The position numbers and the translations under genes are program-made. This document shows, one piece after another, positions 43,861-55,085 of a stretch of 64,000 nt of DNA. The notes below the pieces were generated by a model. That model saw only the letters and a program-made list of their open reading frames with translations, did not search any database and was not told the DNA's origin. The DNA lies in NCBI GenBank assembly GCA_028274465.1, contig CM051457.1, positions 64,914,899 to 64,978,898 of the forward strand. The letters are read 5' to 3'. The stretch's first letter is position 1, and the number at the start of each line of letters is the position of its first letter. The stretch comes from Plantago ovata. Its lineage: Eukaryota; Streptophyta; Magnoliopsida; Lamiales; Plantaginaceae.

Positions 43861-44235
43861 GTACATTCCATTGATTCTCAACTAATAAGCTTTTTTGGCC
43901 TTGCTGCGTTTGTTCATTCTCATTCTCAGGTACTAGGTCTGCGAAAGAGATCCATGAAGGGGAAGGCTAGTACCCGTCTTGAAAGGAACTGAAGAACAAG
44001 AAGAAGTCGAGTCAGAGACTAATAAACAATGGCGCTTTCCGGGAGGCAACCCGGAGTTTTATTGCTTTCTTGCATTGCATGCATACATCGAACAATTTGT
44101 TTTTTGATATGTAGCTTGTAGTTTTCCCTTTTTTGAGTCTTTAGTTGTTTTTCCCCTTGTGTTATAGTGTGTTTTTTGTGATAAAATAGATAAACAGTTG
44201 ATATTTTTTGAGTTCAGGGATGATTGGCTCTGCCG

Positions 44236-44433
44236 CTCCCAGGCGGACCGCCCCCCACACGGGGCGGTGCGCCTGGGAGAGGCAGAACGCCCGGGCGCCT
44301 CTGCCGCTCCCAAACAGACCACCCCTCACACGGGTTTGTGCGCCCAGGAGAGGCAGGGGCCTGGGCGCCCCTGGATACCCCAGGAGGACCGCCCCTCACA
44401 TGGGGCAGTGCGCCTGTGGGCGCCAGTGCTCCG
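44236..44433 (+). repeat. GC-rich tandem hairpin repeat in A
   Basis: Nearly three degenerate units of about 70 bp are present. The first unit folds with arms CTCCCAGGCG (44236-44245) and CGCCTGGGAG (44270-44279), continued inward by ACCGCCCC and GGGGCGGT. A second small stem GGCAGA/TCTGCC lies at 44281-44305. The second and third units keep the pattern less exactly. Confidence 0.8.
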
Positions 44434-45101
44434 GGTGTCAATATTTTCATCCGGACACCACGAATCACCCCATATGCAACCATATTTACCTTTTTACCCT
44501 TTTTATCATCCGTTTTGGTTTCTCACGAGTTTCATTGAGTAATACAAGTTACATGTACTCTTCCAGCTCTCACCCAATATCCACTTTCGACGTTCGGGAC
44601 GTATGACGAAGTTCAGGTTAGGGGGGTTATCTGTGGGTATTACAGTGACTTATATTTCTCATTTCAATTCGTAAAAGCCTTTGTTTGCACGTTTACCATT
44701 TTCTTAGGATTTAGTTTGTTCGTATGCATTCATCCTTAGTCTAGTTTTTGCATAATGTTGTGTGGAGTTTATATACAAATTTTTTGAACGTTTTTATTGT
44801 ATAGACTAAGTGTTTGTGACCATTGACCATACATTGCATCTCTATGGAATAGTTTGAGGTATGTCCCGCTTGGCTTGTCATATCCGTACGTGCACTAGTT
44901 AAACTTGGTAGTCTCGACATCACTATGTGGTGGTTTCTCTACTGCGGTTCGCGGAGGCCTTATAAAATGTTGCATGTTAGAGTCTTTGGTTGTATTCTCG
45001 TGTAATTATGTACCTAAGAGGCAACAAGTCTTCACCTTATTTTTTGAGATTGCTAAATGCCTAGGAAGGAGGTAGAGTGAGGTGTGTGATCCTTTGTTTG
45101 A

Positions 45102-45235
45102 AACCTATTCCAACGAATAGGTTTGGGGAAGGGGTTACCATTACTATGACTTGTTTTTCGTATAGTTGAGTCGTGTTGAGTTTGTTTTTCTTTTTCTTGT
45201 GAGTTTGTGCTCCAACCTATTCTTTCGAATAGGTT
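45102..45235 (+). repeat. Two AACCTATTC/GAATAGGTT hairpins in A
   Basis: Hairpins at 45102-45123 (loop CAAC) and 45214-45235 (loop TTTC) have identical 9-bp stems. Each is followed at once by TGGGGA, so a polypurine-like word (GGTTTGGGGA) overlaps the 3' arm. Confidence 0.9.
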
Positions 45236-45364
45236 TGGGGAGGTCGTTGTAGTGTCATTGTTATTTCCTTTCATTGTGCTACTGCTGGCTATATGCAAAA
45301 AAAATAAAAATAAAAAAATAAAAAAAATAAAAAAAAATAAAATAGAAGAGAAAAGAAAACCAGC

Positions 45365-46960
45365 TATGATGAACTTTACCCTTCCCAACGGACAAGTGGT
45401 TCGTTCCGCGGACTTGGATTCGCGGACGCGCAATATGGATTGTTCCTCCTGACCATCCAAGGGTGCGTAGGACCAAATGAGGCAGAAAGAGTAGAGGATG
45501 AAATAAGAGCCTGAGGGCAACCCCAAGTGCAAGAACCCGCAGCGATGCAACCAAGGGCATATCCCATTCAAGATGAGGCAAATCTCGAGCATGTCCTAGG
45601 CCAATTCACTCAAGGCTAGGACCCCGAGGCGTGCAATCAAGGCTAGGTCCCCAAGGAGCACCGGGAGACTTGAGGGAAGTGATCGTAAGGTGAGTAAGGG
45701 CCTCACAAATGCCCAATGACCCATATCCACCAGACCATCTCCAACTTCCGCTGGACCGACTTCAACTTCAGGTTGTCAGTCCGCCAACTCTTCCAAATCA
45801 AACCACTCCTCAGAATTGTCCGGAGGCGATGGATGAGAACAATGGTGGTAGGACGGTGGCTCAACTAACCTCGATGGTAGGATTTGACCCCATGACCGGA
45901 AGAAGGCTTAACCTTGAAGAGCTAAAGGCCGAAAGGAAAGTCCTTGAAGCACAAATAGAGGTGCTGAAGATAAACGTCCAAGAGCAATAGAAGGACATGG
46001 AGCCAAGCGCCCTATGTGACGACATAAGAACTCATGTGGTGAAGACCGATAGAGGATTTTCAACCTTGGAAAAATATGATGGTACTAGCTGTCCAAAGAA
46101 CCATCTTGTAAGGTTTGGCACAAAGATGGAAGCCCATGGACATGATCCCAACACCAAGGCATTGATCTTCCCTTCGACCCTTTGCAGAGAGGCAATGGTT
46201 TGGTGCTCCAAGTAGGACAATGGCTCCATCACGTCCTACAAAGAACTCACATCTCAATTCATCAAAAGATTTGAGCAAGTGATTCGGAAGAATAGAGGAG
46301 TCAAGTATTTGGCCAAAATCGTCCAAGGACCGTCGGAGGACTTGAGAGAATTCTTGACAAGGTTCCATGAAGCGGCCTACCAGTTAGAAACTCACACCGC
46401 CAAGGATCAAAAGGAATACTTTTATGGGAATACCACCAATGAGAATTTCCGAGATGAACTCGCAAGGTCCCATGTGGAGACCGAGAAGGACCTACAGAAA
46501 GCATGCGAAAACATTTTGGCGGCGGAGGAATTTCGAAGAACCATCCCAGTGAGAACTATTCCTCCGAACGCTCCGAAGGAAAAGGAACAACAAAGGCAAA
46601 GTCAAAACCATCCTCCGAAACAAAAGAGGTAAGACCAGAGGAATGAGAGGAATGCCATCCAAAAAGAGCCACACCATAGAAATGACTTCAGGGACAGGAG
46701 AACTCCCCCAAGGAGATCTCCTCCTAGAAGGTACGAGAAGTACACAGAGCTTAATAGGCCAAGATCCGACATCTTGAGCACTATTATATCAAGAAGGATG
46801 GACGTGGATTGGCCCGACCTCATTCCGGAGTCCCCGGAGGAATTGAAATTCGGAAAAGTTTTGCCATTTTCACAAAGGCAGAGGACATACTACCGATGAA
46901 TGAGTTAACCTCAAAACTGAAATTGAGAAGCTAGTGCGTCGAGGGCAATTGGTTAATTAC
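45365..46960 (+). pseudogene. F gag region
   Basis: Start of visible homology is FTLPNGQVVRSADL, matching C Gag at about residue 120. The capsid core is at about 46040-46630 (LEKYDGTSCPKNHLVRFGTK, VKYLAKIVQGPSEDLREFL) and a knuckle-like segment near 46850-46910. Broken at many places. Confidence 0.85.
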
Positions 46961-47229
46961 ATTCGCCGAGAGGAACCCATCCATCACATCGCCCCCGAAC
47001 CACGAAGGGAGCCTTCGGTCCTGCCGCCCCCACCTCCTCCTCCCCCGAAGGGCGAGCGGTATCGAGATTATGGAAGAGAAGAGAACTTTGAAAATAGACC
47101 CATCCATGGAAGAATTCTTACTAATGTCGGAGGACCGGCGGGAGGAGACAGTCGCAAAGCAAGAGAAAGAACCGCGAACGACCTTACCGTGAGAGACCCC
47201 AAGTATGGAAAAATCGCGCCAAAATGAAC

Positions 47230-49560
47230 CAACATGATCTCCTTTGATGATAGTGAAGTTTCTTTGAGGCATGCCGGGGGAGACCCTCTAGATCCAAGTG
47301 TTCCTTTGGTAGTTTCTCTTGACAATTTTTGCTACAAAGTCCCAAAGGTCCTAGTAGATACCAGAAGCTCAGCCAATCTCAGTTTCACAAGCACTCTAAA
47401 AAAGATGAAAAGGGATTGACATTCCATCATCTACCAGAGGTCTAGAAGATCACTTTTATGCTCTTCTGAAAAGCCATAGACCCTTTGCTCAGGGAGCCAA
47501 AGGACCCGTAGGGGTAGGGAGTCTCCAAGATACACTCTTTGATTAATGGGAAAGAGAGGGAAAACCGGCCTTCTTTGGCAAAAAGAATCAAGATATTGAC
47601 CCGAGGGAAAGATTGAAAGAAGTGGTGAGCGCCCTAGTAGGGTTCGGAGGACAACCGCTAATGCCCCTCGAATCCTACCGGAGTCTATAGGCAAGGATCC
47701 TTTCAGAGTAACAAAGCCGGTTACATTCTTGGTAGTAGACATTCATTTCAACTATTATGTGGTAATAGGGCGACCTGCATTGTCACAGTTCAAAGCCGTT
47801 GTCTCAACCGTCCACAACCGCATGAAGTTTCCTTGCGACGACAGAGCCGTACGGCAAGAGATTGGAAACATAACAGAGGCGTGGAGTTCTATATTCTTTC
47901 CGCAAGTATGACCTCGAGCGCACGTTTCGTCCTAGGAGACAGGGATCCGGAAGCAAGAGCTAATACTTTTTACTCCATCCGAGCGACCCGGACCCAAAGA
48001 AAATCTAAAAAGCCAGTGGCAGAGGTAAAATAGCTCGAAGAGTACAAAGTAATTCCTCCCATCCCTCTGACCTCAAAGAAGAAAGCATTCTTTGAAGAAA
48101 ACAAAATTGAAGCAAAAGAGTCTTTGGAAGAAATTCAAGTGGTAGAAGGGTCATCCAACAAGGTCACAAGGATAGGGACAGAGATGACCGCCGAGGTACG
48201 AATGAAGGTCATCCAATGCCTCATAGATAATAATGATGTTTTTGCATGGAGTACGGAGGATCTCAAGGGAATTGACCGTAGAGTCGCGGTTCACCGTCTG
48301 AACTTAGATCCCAAGATCACCCATATTCACGAGAAGCGAAGAGACTTGGGTCTGGAGGACAACGCCATTATTGAGGCCGAGGTCCAGAGGCTATCGAAGG
48401 AATGTCACATCAAGGAAGTGAGATACTCCGATTGGATTTGCAATGTTTTCCTAGTAGAAAAAGTCGAAGGGAAATGGAGAATGTGCAACAACTTCACTCG
48501 CTCCAATAAGTTTTGTCCGAAGGATCCCTATCCCCTTCCTAGGATTGATCAACTCGTAGACTCCACCGCCGGATGTGCACTACTTAGGTTTATGGATGCC
48601 TACAATGTTTTTATCAAATCAAGATGTCAAAGGACAACGTGCCTAAGACAGCCTTCTTTGAAATGGCAACGTCTACTGCTTCAACGTCATGCCTTTCGGA
48701 CTCAAGAACGCGGGAGCGACTTACCAACGCCTAGTAAAAAAAATGTTCTAGGAAGCGATAGGAAAAACCATGGAGGTTTATGTTGACGACATGGTAGTGC
48801 AAAGCAAGACGGAGGACCAACATGTTGAGCATCTCAACAAGTGCTTCGCGGTCCTGAGGATGTATGGCATGAAACTCAATCCGACAAAGTGCACATTTGG
48901 TGCCAAGGGAGGCAAGTTCCTTGGTTATGTAGTGACCAAAAGGGGAATAGAATAACATCAATAAAAAGATCAAAACCATCCTCGACCTATCACAACCAAG
49001 GACACTCAATGACGTACAACAATAGGTTGGAAAATCCATCGACCTAAGCCGTTTCATCTCAAGATCGTCCGAGAAGAACTTTCCCTTCTTCAAGGTCCTA
49101 AGGAAGAGTAATCAGTTCAAGTGGACAGAGGAATCCGAAGAGGCTTTTGAAAAGCTAAAGTAGTACTTGTTGTCGCCACCTTTTCTATCCAAGCCGGTGG
49201 ACGGAGAACAATTATACTTGTACCTTGTGACCACTCCTGAGGCGATAAGTTCCGTCTTAGTACGGATCCAAGAGAACGATCATATGCCAATTTATTATTT
49301 GAGCAAGGCGCTCACGGGTGCGGAGACAAGGTAGTTGGACATTGAGAGATTGTCATTTGCCTTGGTCTACACCGCAAGGAGGCTCAAACCATATTTGGTG
49401 CACATAAGGTGATTATCTTAACAAGCCAACCTCTCAAGCAAGTCCTGAGTCGACCGGAAATGAGTGGAAGACTAGCAAGATGGGAAATCGAGCTTAGTGA
49501 GTTTGATATCGACTACCAAGCTCCATAGCCAAGAAAGCTCAAGTCCTAGCGGATTTCTTG
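47230..49560 (+). pseudogene. F protease, RT and RNase H region
   Basis: The protease part is at about 47230-47900. The reverse transcriptase (EVRYSDWICNVFLVEK, NNFTRSNKFCPKDPYPLPRI, VYVDDMVVQSKTEDQHV) is at about 48130-48960, and RNase H continues to about 49560. All have direct counterparts in C. Broken at many places. Confidence 0.87.
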
Positions 49561-49979
49561 TCTGAGTACCCTGCCAACGACCCTATGGACGTCGACCCAA
49601 AGGAAGCACAATATAATTCACCTATGATGATTGATTCCCAAGGACCACAAGTCAGCGAACATTTTAAGGCCCTAGAAGCGGCGTTGAGAGGATTCAAGGA
49701 ACTATCCCAAGCTAGTAGGGAAATTGACATGTCCAATGCCAAAGACGCTATGCTCTATTGTCCTGAGACCAACGACCAGAAGGAAGTGTATACCCCCAGT
49801 CACATGTGTCTTCTCAACGATGTGGCCATGGAAGAAGCAAATTCTCAGATCATCGTCCAAGGACCAAAACCCGTGACGAATTGTCCGGAGGAAACATCAA
49901 AAGGTCCGAAGGAAATAGCTAAGGCTGCGGAGGAACCAGTCCAATAATCATTGTTCCCAATCCGAAGGACCCAAAAGAT

Positions 49980-50440
49980 CATGGCAATGTTTGGATTTTA
50001 CAAGTAGATGGTTCGTCTTGTGGAAGGTCCAGAGGAATTGGAATTTACCTCAAGAGCCCCGGACGAGCCGAATTGGAATATGATGTGACCTTAGGCTTCT
50101 CGGTCTCAAACAACGAAGCTGAATATGAAGCAATTCCGATTGGTCTCCGGATGGCCAAGGCACTTCAAGTGAAGAAAATCAAGCTCTTTACCGACTCACA
50201 GTTGGCTGAGAGGCAGCTGTCCAGAACATTCAAAGCAAAGAAAAGCTCCTTGTTGGAGTACAAAGACACTATCAAAGAAGAAATGGCACACTTTGAAGAA
50301 TGCCAAGTGGAAAAATTTGCTAGAAAAATCAATGGTAGGGTGGATGCCTTATCGAAATATGCATCTGCGTCCGGGGGCGTAGACACTCGAAATATGATAC
50401 TTTTGAAGATGGAGATTTCGTCCATCATGAGTCTCAAAAA
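49980..50440 (+). pseudogene. F second RNase H
   Basis: It matches the C domain at 18038-18652: VDGSSCGRSRGIGIYLKSPG, NEAEYEAIPIGLRMAKAL, LFTDSQLAERQL. It supports the Tat assignment. Confidence 0.85.
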
Positions 50441-50479
50441 AGCGCGCAAGGCATGTTCACTATTGATACAACCCCAAGT

Positions 50480-51703
50480 TGGATGAAGCCCATCGCCGCC
50501 TATCTGATGCTTGGTATCCTCCTGAGGGACCATGCGGAGGCAAGAAGGATCAATGGAAGAGTAGCGAGATACTTCGTCCAAGGGACATATCTTTATAAGA
50601 GATCCTTTAGAGGCACAAACCTTAGATGCGTTAGAAACGACGAAGTCCAAGCGGTTCTCGAGGAAATTCACCAAGGAAGTTGGGGAAACCATACGGGAGG
50701 AAGAGCACTAGCCCAGAAAATTATCCGCCAAGGATTTTATTGGCCAACGGTGCGAGAGGACGTAGAACAATTTGTGCGCAAGTGCGAAGAATGCCAATAC
50801 TTTGCGACCCTCGACCACGCGCCCACAAGACCACTTATTCCCGCCAAGATCACATGCCCCTTCGACACATGGGGAATCGACATAGTTAGACCATTGCCCA
50901 GAGGAACCGGACAAAAGAAATTTATCATTTTCGCCGTAGAGTATTTTAGCAAATGGGCAGAGGAAGAGACGGTTTCAACAATCAGTGAGAAGAAAGTCAT
51001 GGGCATTGTCTGGAGGAACATTGTTTGTAGGTTTGGCCTACCAAGGGTCTTCGTGTCCGACAAGGGTTCTCAGTTCTCCGGAGCCAAATTCAATTCATGG
51101 TGCGAGAGGATGAAGATTGAGAGAAGGTTTAATTCAGTGGGCTACCCCCAAGCCAATGGCCAAACAGAATCCACCAACAAGACTCTCGTGAGGAACTTGA
51201 AGAAAATGTTTTTCACGTACCAAGGAAGTATCGATAAACTTGATGGTGTCCGTTGGGCCTATCGCACTACTTCAAAGACTGCTACAAGAGAGACTCCATT
51301 CTCCCTTGTTTATGGTTCGGAAACAATAATCCCGACCGAGATTGTGCAAGAGACATTGAGAATTCAAGGCTACCAACCGGACGACAACCATGAAGCATGG
51401 ATGTTCGACCTTGAGATGCTAGAGGAATCAAGGACCACTGCTTTAGCAAACATCTTGCGCTACCAAGCCATTGTAGCAAAGGCCTACAACAAGCACATCA
51501 AGGACAAAGACTTTCAAGTGGGTGACTTGGTACTCCGCAAGGCTGACATCTTGGGAAACCCACAGAAGATGGAACCAAAGTGGGAAGGCCCTTACAAGAT
51601 TGTTGAAGCCAATTCAAATGGAAGTTATCGGTTGGAGGACAAGGAAGGAAATGAGTTGAAGAACACTTGGAACACCACCAATCTCCAGAGGTTTTATGCC
51701 TAG
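50480..51703 (+). CDS. F integrase
   Basis: This is an open frame of about 400 residues, unusually well kept for this element. The zinc domain (EIHQGSWGNHTGGRALAQ, RKCEECQYFA) is followed by the core (DTWGIDIVRPLPRGTGQKKF, LPRVFVSDKGSQFSGAKFN, YPQANGQTESTNKTLVRNLK) and a C-terminal GPY segment (WEGPYKIVEANSNGSYRL). No chromodomain is seen. Confidence 0.92.
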   Translation, partial: WMKPIAAYLMLGILLRDHAEARRINGRVARYFVQGTYLYKRSFRGTNLRCVRNDEVQAVLEEIHQGSWGNHTGGRALAQKIIRQGFYWPTVREDVEQFVRKCEECQYFATLDHAPTRPLIPAKITCPFDTWGIDIVRPLPRGTGQKKFIIFAVEYFSKWAEEETVSTISEKKVMGIVWRNIVCRFGLPRVFVSDKGSQFSGAKFNSWCERMKIERRFNSVGYPQANGQTESTNKTLVRNLKKMFFTYQGSIDKLDGVRWAYRTTSKTATRETPFSLVYGSETIIPTEIVQETLRIQGYQPDDNHEAWMFDLEMLEESRTTALANILRYQAIVAKAYNKHIKDKDFQVGDLVLRKADILGNPQKMEPKWEGPYKIVEANSNGSYRLEDKEGNELKNTWNTTNLQRFYA

Positions 51704-52151
51704 AAGGCATTGGAGATTTATGCATGGTTTTGATGAGCTCCTGTGGAAGGCCCCCTCTAGTTAGTTTTTGATTTCTCGTTCAGGTTTTGTTTCGCCCTTT
51801 GGCATGGCCTCGAAGCCCACAGTTGTAATTGAATTTCCGTAAAATCAATGCAACTCTTTCAGTTTCAATTATTGTCTTATTTCTTTTGCAAAATTGCACG
51901 AAAGGCATATACAATGCTACGAAAGGAACCATAAATAGGTGAAAGGAAAATAACTAGAACAAGGAGCTCCAAAGGAAAAAAAAGATCGGTCAGAAGACCA
52001 AAAAAGTTATCAACTCAGTTTTTCAAATTGAGAAAAAGATGGCTTGGGCTATTTTTTGAAAAATTTCGAGTTTGGAGGTCGCCGGACGCGATACCGCCCG
52101 ACCACCCCTCCTTACAAAGACATCATGCCGTCCGACTACTACTGGGAAGTA
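51704..52151 (+). other. F 3' noncoding remnant
   Basis: This is noncoding sequence after the integrase stop, ending at the edge of the D LTR. I could not place a polypurine tract or LTR start with confidence. Confidence 0.5.
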
Positions 52152-53423
52152 TGATGAACGCTGGTTTGTCGGGTCCCTGTTCAATCAAATAAATTTGTTA
52201 TTTAGCCAAAGGCAATTCACAACTACAACGAAAACCGTAGTGTAGCAGTAGAATGACCTCGAGTGTCGTTCTCTCAGGACTATAACTAGCTTTATCAATT
52301 TAACTAAGAATATAAAAACAGCAGAAGTAATAGCAAAGGGTTTTCTAACAGATAATGGAGATTGGTGATAGTATGATCCTTCAAAGCATAACGACTCAAT
52401 AATCATGCGTAAATTCCTCGGTCTTGCATGGAGATCTTTGATCAATCTAATGTCCTGTTGCAATTATTAAGCACTACGAAGATAATGATACTGACAAGTC
52501 AAGCACTATTGTCCAATTGTATTCCGTAATTATTCAACACTACGAAGATATACATGCGCATAGGTCGACGAGGGTCCAATTGTGCATAATAATTAGTACA
52601 ACATACGAGAATTTAGGCTGAGCCTGATCAATGAAATAAAGCAATAACACGAAGTATAATGCGCGATATAGCCATTAGCATGATTATCTTCCCTTCGCTA
52701 AGAATTCACATACTACCACCAACGATAAGCTTAGCTACTCATAATAGGCATGCAATCAACAGAAATCATAGAAGAAAACATGTTGAAAGATATAAAAATA
52801 AGTAGAATAAACTCTAAGATACAATGTTACCGAAGGTTGTCAATCTCAGAAGAATTGTGATCCTACAAGCTCCAATCTGCTATGAAAAAGTGTCCCCTAA
52901 GCTACGAACCCCCAGAACAGGCTCTGGGTATTCCCTACCTAAAACTACAGAGAAAGGTAAGAGAATAGGTCTGGAAAAGTATGAATTTCGGAGAAAATCT
53001 GAGCAACTATATATAGGCCCCGAAATAGTGTGGGGCGAGTTGCCCCACGTCCCGGGCGGTTCGCCCGGGAGAATATTTCGCGGAATTCCGCGTTTTCGAC
53101 GCGTTTTTGGATTTCTTCCCCTTTTTGGACTCGGTTTCTGTCTTCTAGTGGCCTTCTAACCTCCAGATTCGACCCCTAGACTCCAAATCCTATCCGGAAA
53201 GCTTCAGATACTCCAAATAGGCTTCTGGAACACCAATTCCTTGTCAACTTCAATATAATTGCCCGGAAATCCTCGATTTTCAACCAAAACCTGTAAAATA
53301 AAATCTAAAGGGAAACGTGACACTATTCTAATAAAATTCACTAAAATATAGCTAAATTAACATAGAGGATAGCTAAAATAGGTGAAAAAGACTCAAATGA
53401 AAGTGTAAAATACACATTCATCA
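52152..53423 (-). repeat. D 3' LTR
   Basis: It is 1272 bp, in element sense TGATGAATG...CGTTCATCA, close to the G LTR. The TATA box is at 53008-53015. GC palindromes stand 14 bp upstream of it: stem GTGGGGC/GCCCCAC at 53030-53048 and an 8-bp stem CCCGGGCG/CGCCCGGG with loop GTT at 53051-53069. Confidence 0.92.
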
Positions 53424-53424
53424 A

Positions 53425-53436
53425 ACTCCCCAAACC
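53425..53436 (-). promoter_or_regulatory. D polypurine tract
   Basis: Minus strand GGTTTGGGGAGT precedes the 3' LTR start TGATGAATG. The same word precedes the second LTR of E (61391-61405). Confidence 0.85.
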
Positions 53437-55085
53437 GAACCTTTGGTTGTCCTCAAGCAACTAAGCTAGACTCTAATACAAAAAACAATGCAAGACACAA
53501 AATGGAGTCTCATGCCAAATAAAATGAACCAATCTACTGAATCTACCAAAAAACATATGAACAAGAACCATATAAATCAAAGGATGAATATAGGTTGAAG
53601 AATACCTCGATTGACTTATACACATCCACATAAGCACACTTATGTCAAGACAAGATAGTCTCTCGTAACATTCTCTACCTGGACCTAGTCAGTGACGACG
53701 TAATGAAGCATGCTAAGATACGAATGGTTGTCCGTTGCCTATGAAACTGAGGACTTACTACTGTTCCACCATGTTAAGACTTTCCCTCAAAAAGGTCGAA
53801 CCAGTACTGGCTCTCATCAAACGAAGGAGGGTTCCCTATAAAAGTTAACACTCCCCTATTCTATCCATCTCTCAAGTAAAGTCTTAAGATATTCACCACT
53901 TCCTGAATGGCAGGACGAGGGTGGTCTAGAACAGATGACACTCAAGAACAAAAGACAAAAATAGAAAATTACAACACGATTACGAACATTACAAGAATTG
54001 GAAAATGAGACACAACACTTTGCTAAACTGCTATTTGGCTTTATTTTTTGGACCCTTCTTTGCTTTTTTTGGGGTCTTCTCTTTTTTCTTTTTTTTCTTT
54101 CCAGATTCTGTTTTTTCTTTTTCTTTTTTCCTTCTGGAATTTTTCTTTCTTTTTTTTTCGATTTTTTCTAGCCAGCAGTAGCATAACAAAAAGAGAAACA
54201 AAATGACTCACACGACTTCCCCAAACCTATTCGAAAGAATAGGTTGGAGTACAAAATTTACGGAAAAGGAAAAATTAACTCACGATACAAAAATGAAAAA
54301 CGAAAACAAGTCTAATGATTGTGTAACCCCCTCCCCAAACCTATTCGGAAGAATAGGTTATAAACAAAGGATCACACAACCTCACACTACCTCCTTTCTA
54401 GGCATTTAGCAATCTCAAAGCATGGTGAAGACTTGTTGCCTCTTAGGTACATAATTACTCGGGGAAACAACCATAAGACCCTAACATGCATCAGCCTATT
54501 ATAAAGGCCTTCGTGAACCGCAGTAGAGAAAACACCACTAAGTGACGTCGAGACTACCAAGCTTAACTAAGTGCAATACATAAATGTGACAAGCCAAGCG
54601 AGAAAAACCTCAAACAAATTCAAGAGATGAAGCATATGATTAATGGCATAGTTAGATAATCTACCCAATAAAAAGTTCAAAAAATTCGGCAATAAACTTC
54701 ATATAAAACATGCAAGACTATCCTAGGATGAATGTAGTGAATGCAACCTAAAAAATCTAAGAATGCGGTAAACGTGCAAATGCAAACAAAAGGTTTCACG
54801 AGTAATCAAAAGCAAAACAAGTATAGAAATACCGGCGATAACCCCCCCCCCCCAAACCTGAACGTCATCGCTCGTCCCGAACGTCGATAGTGGATTTAAG
54901 GTGAGAGCCAGCTTGTACCTGTAACTTATAGGACTCAAGGAAACTCGTGAGAAACCAAAAACATACGGAAATATAAAATAAAACACAATGATATGCATGC
55001 ATTAAAGAGGTAAAAAAACGATAAAAACTCCGGGTTGCCTCCCGGAGAGCGCCATTGTTTAAAGTCTTTGGCTCGACTCCTGTCT
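53437..55085 (-). other. D 3' noncoding region
   Basis: In element sense: a hairpin at 55047-55028 (CTCCGGG, loop AGGCAA, CCCGGAG) with a T run, a G-rich word with 12 G (54853-54842), a block shared with A and E (about 54640-54400), two 22-nt hairpins (54338-54359 and 54224-54245), a purine tract (pyrimidines on the plus strand, about 54170-54040), then a block shared with E (60806-61390) and the polypurine tract. No gene is seen. Confidence 0.75.
54224..54359 (-). repeat. Two AACCTATTC/GAATAGGTT hairpins in D
   Basis: Copies lie at 54224-54245 (element-sense loop TTTC) and 54338-54359 (loop TTCC), with the same 9-bp stem as in A and E and a following TGGGGA in element sense. Confidence 0.9.

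Larger units (their letters stand above)
40548..45362 (+). mobile_element. A: Athila-like element with gag and protease only
   Basis: The order is LTR, tRNA-Asp primer site, gag, protease, then 1.5 kb of noncoding sequence with hairpins and a purine tract. No reverse transcriptase or integrase is present. D has the same layout, so absence of pol looks ancestral in this group. It is inserted in B-prime pol. On the right it meets F in or just after the A-rich tract (about 45358-45366), before any 3' LTR. Broken at about five or six places. One LTR, so no age estimate. Confidence 0.85.
43861..45362 (+). other. A 3' noncoding region
   Basis: No credible gene is seen. In order it holds: a hairpin at 44038-44055 (TCCGGG, loop AGGCAA, CCCGGA) followed by a T run; the GC hairpin array at 44236-44433; a G-rich word near 44610-44622 (AGGTTAGGGGGG); a block at about 44780-45040 shared with D and E; two 22-nt hairpins at 45102 and 45214; and an A-rich tract at 45298-45357. 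Confidence 0.75.
45363..52151 (+). mobile_element. F: decayed Tat-like Ty3/Gypsy element
   Basis: Gag, protease, reverse transcriptase, RNase H, second RNase H and integrase follow in the order of C, and protein similarity to C is high throughout. The left end lacks the LTR, leader and first part of Gag. The right end is cut by the insertion of D at 52152. It is heavily decayed, with well over ten breaks, except for the integrase. It is clearly older than C in wear, though no LTR pair is available. Confidence 0.9.

Noticed and set aside
45053-45592. Minus-strand ORF of 179 residues with a Phe/Ile-rich stretch
   Set aside because: It is antisense to the hairpins, A-rich tract and F gag; the hydrophobic part is just the complement of the A-rich tract.
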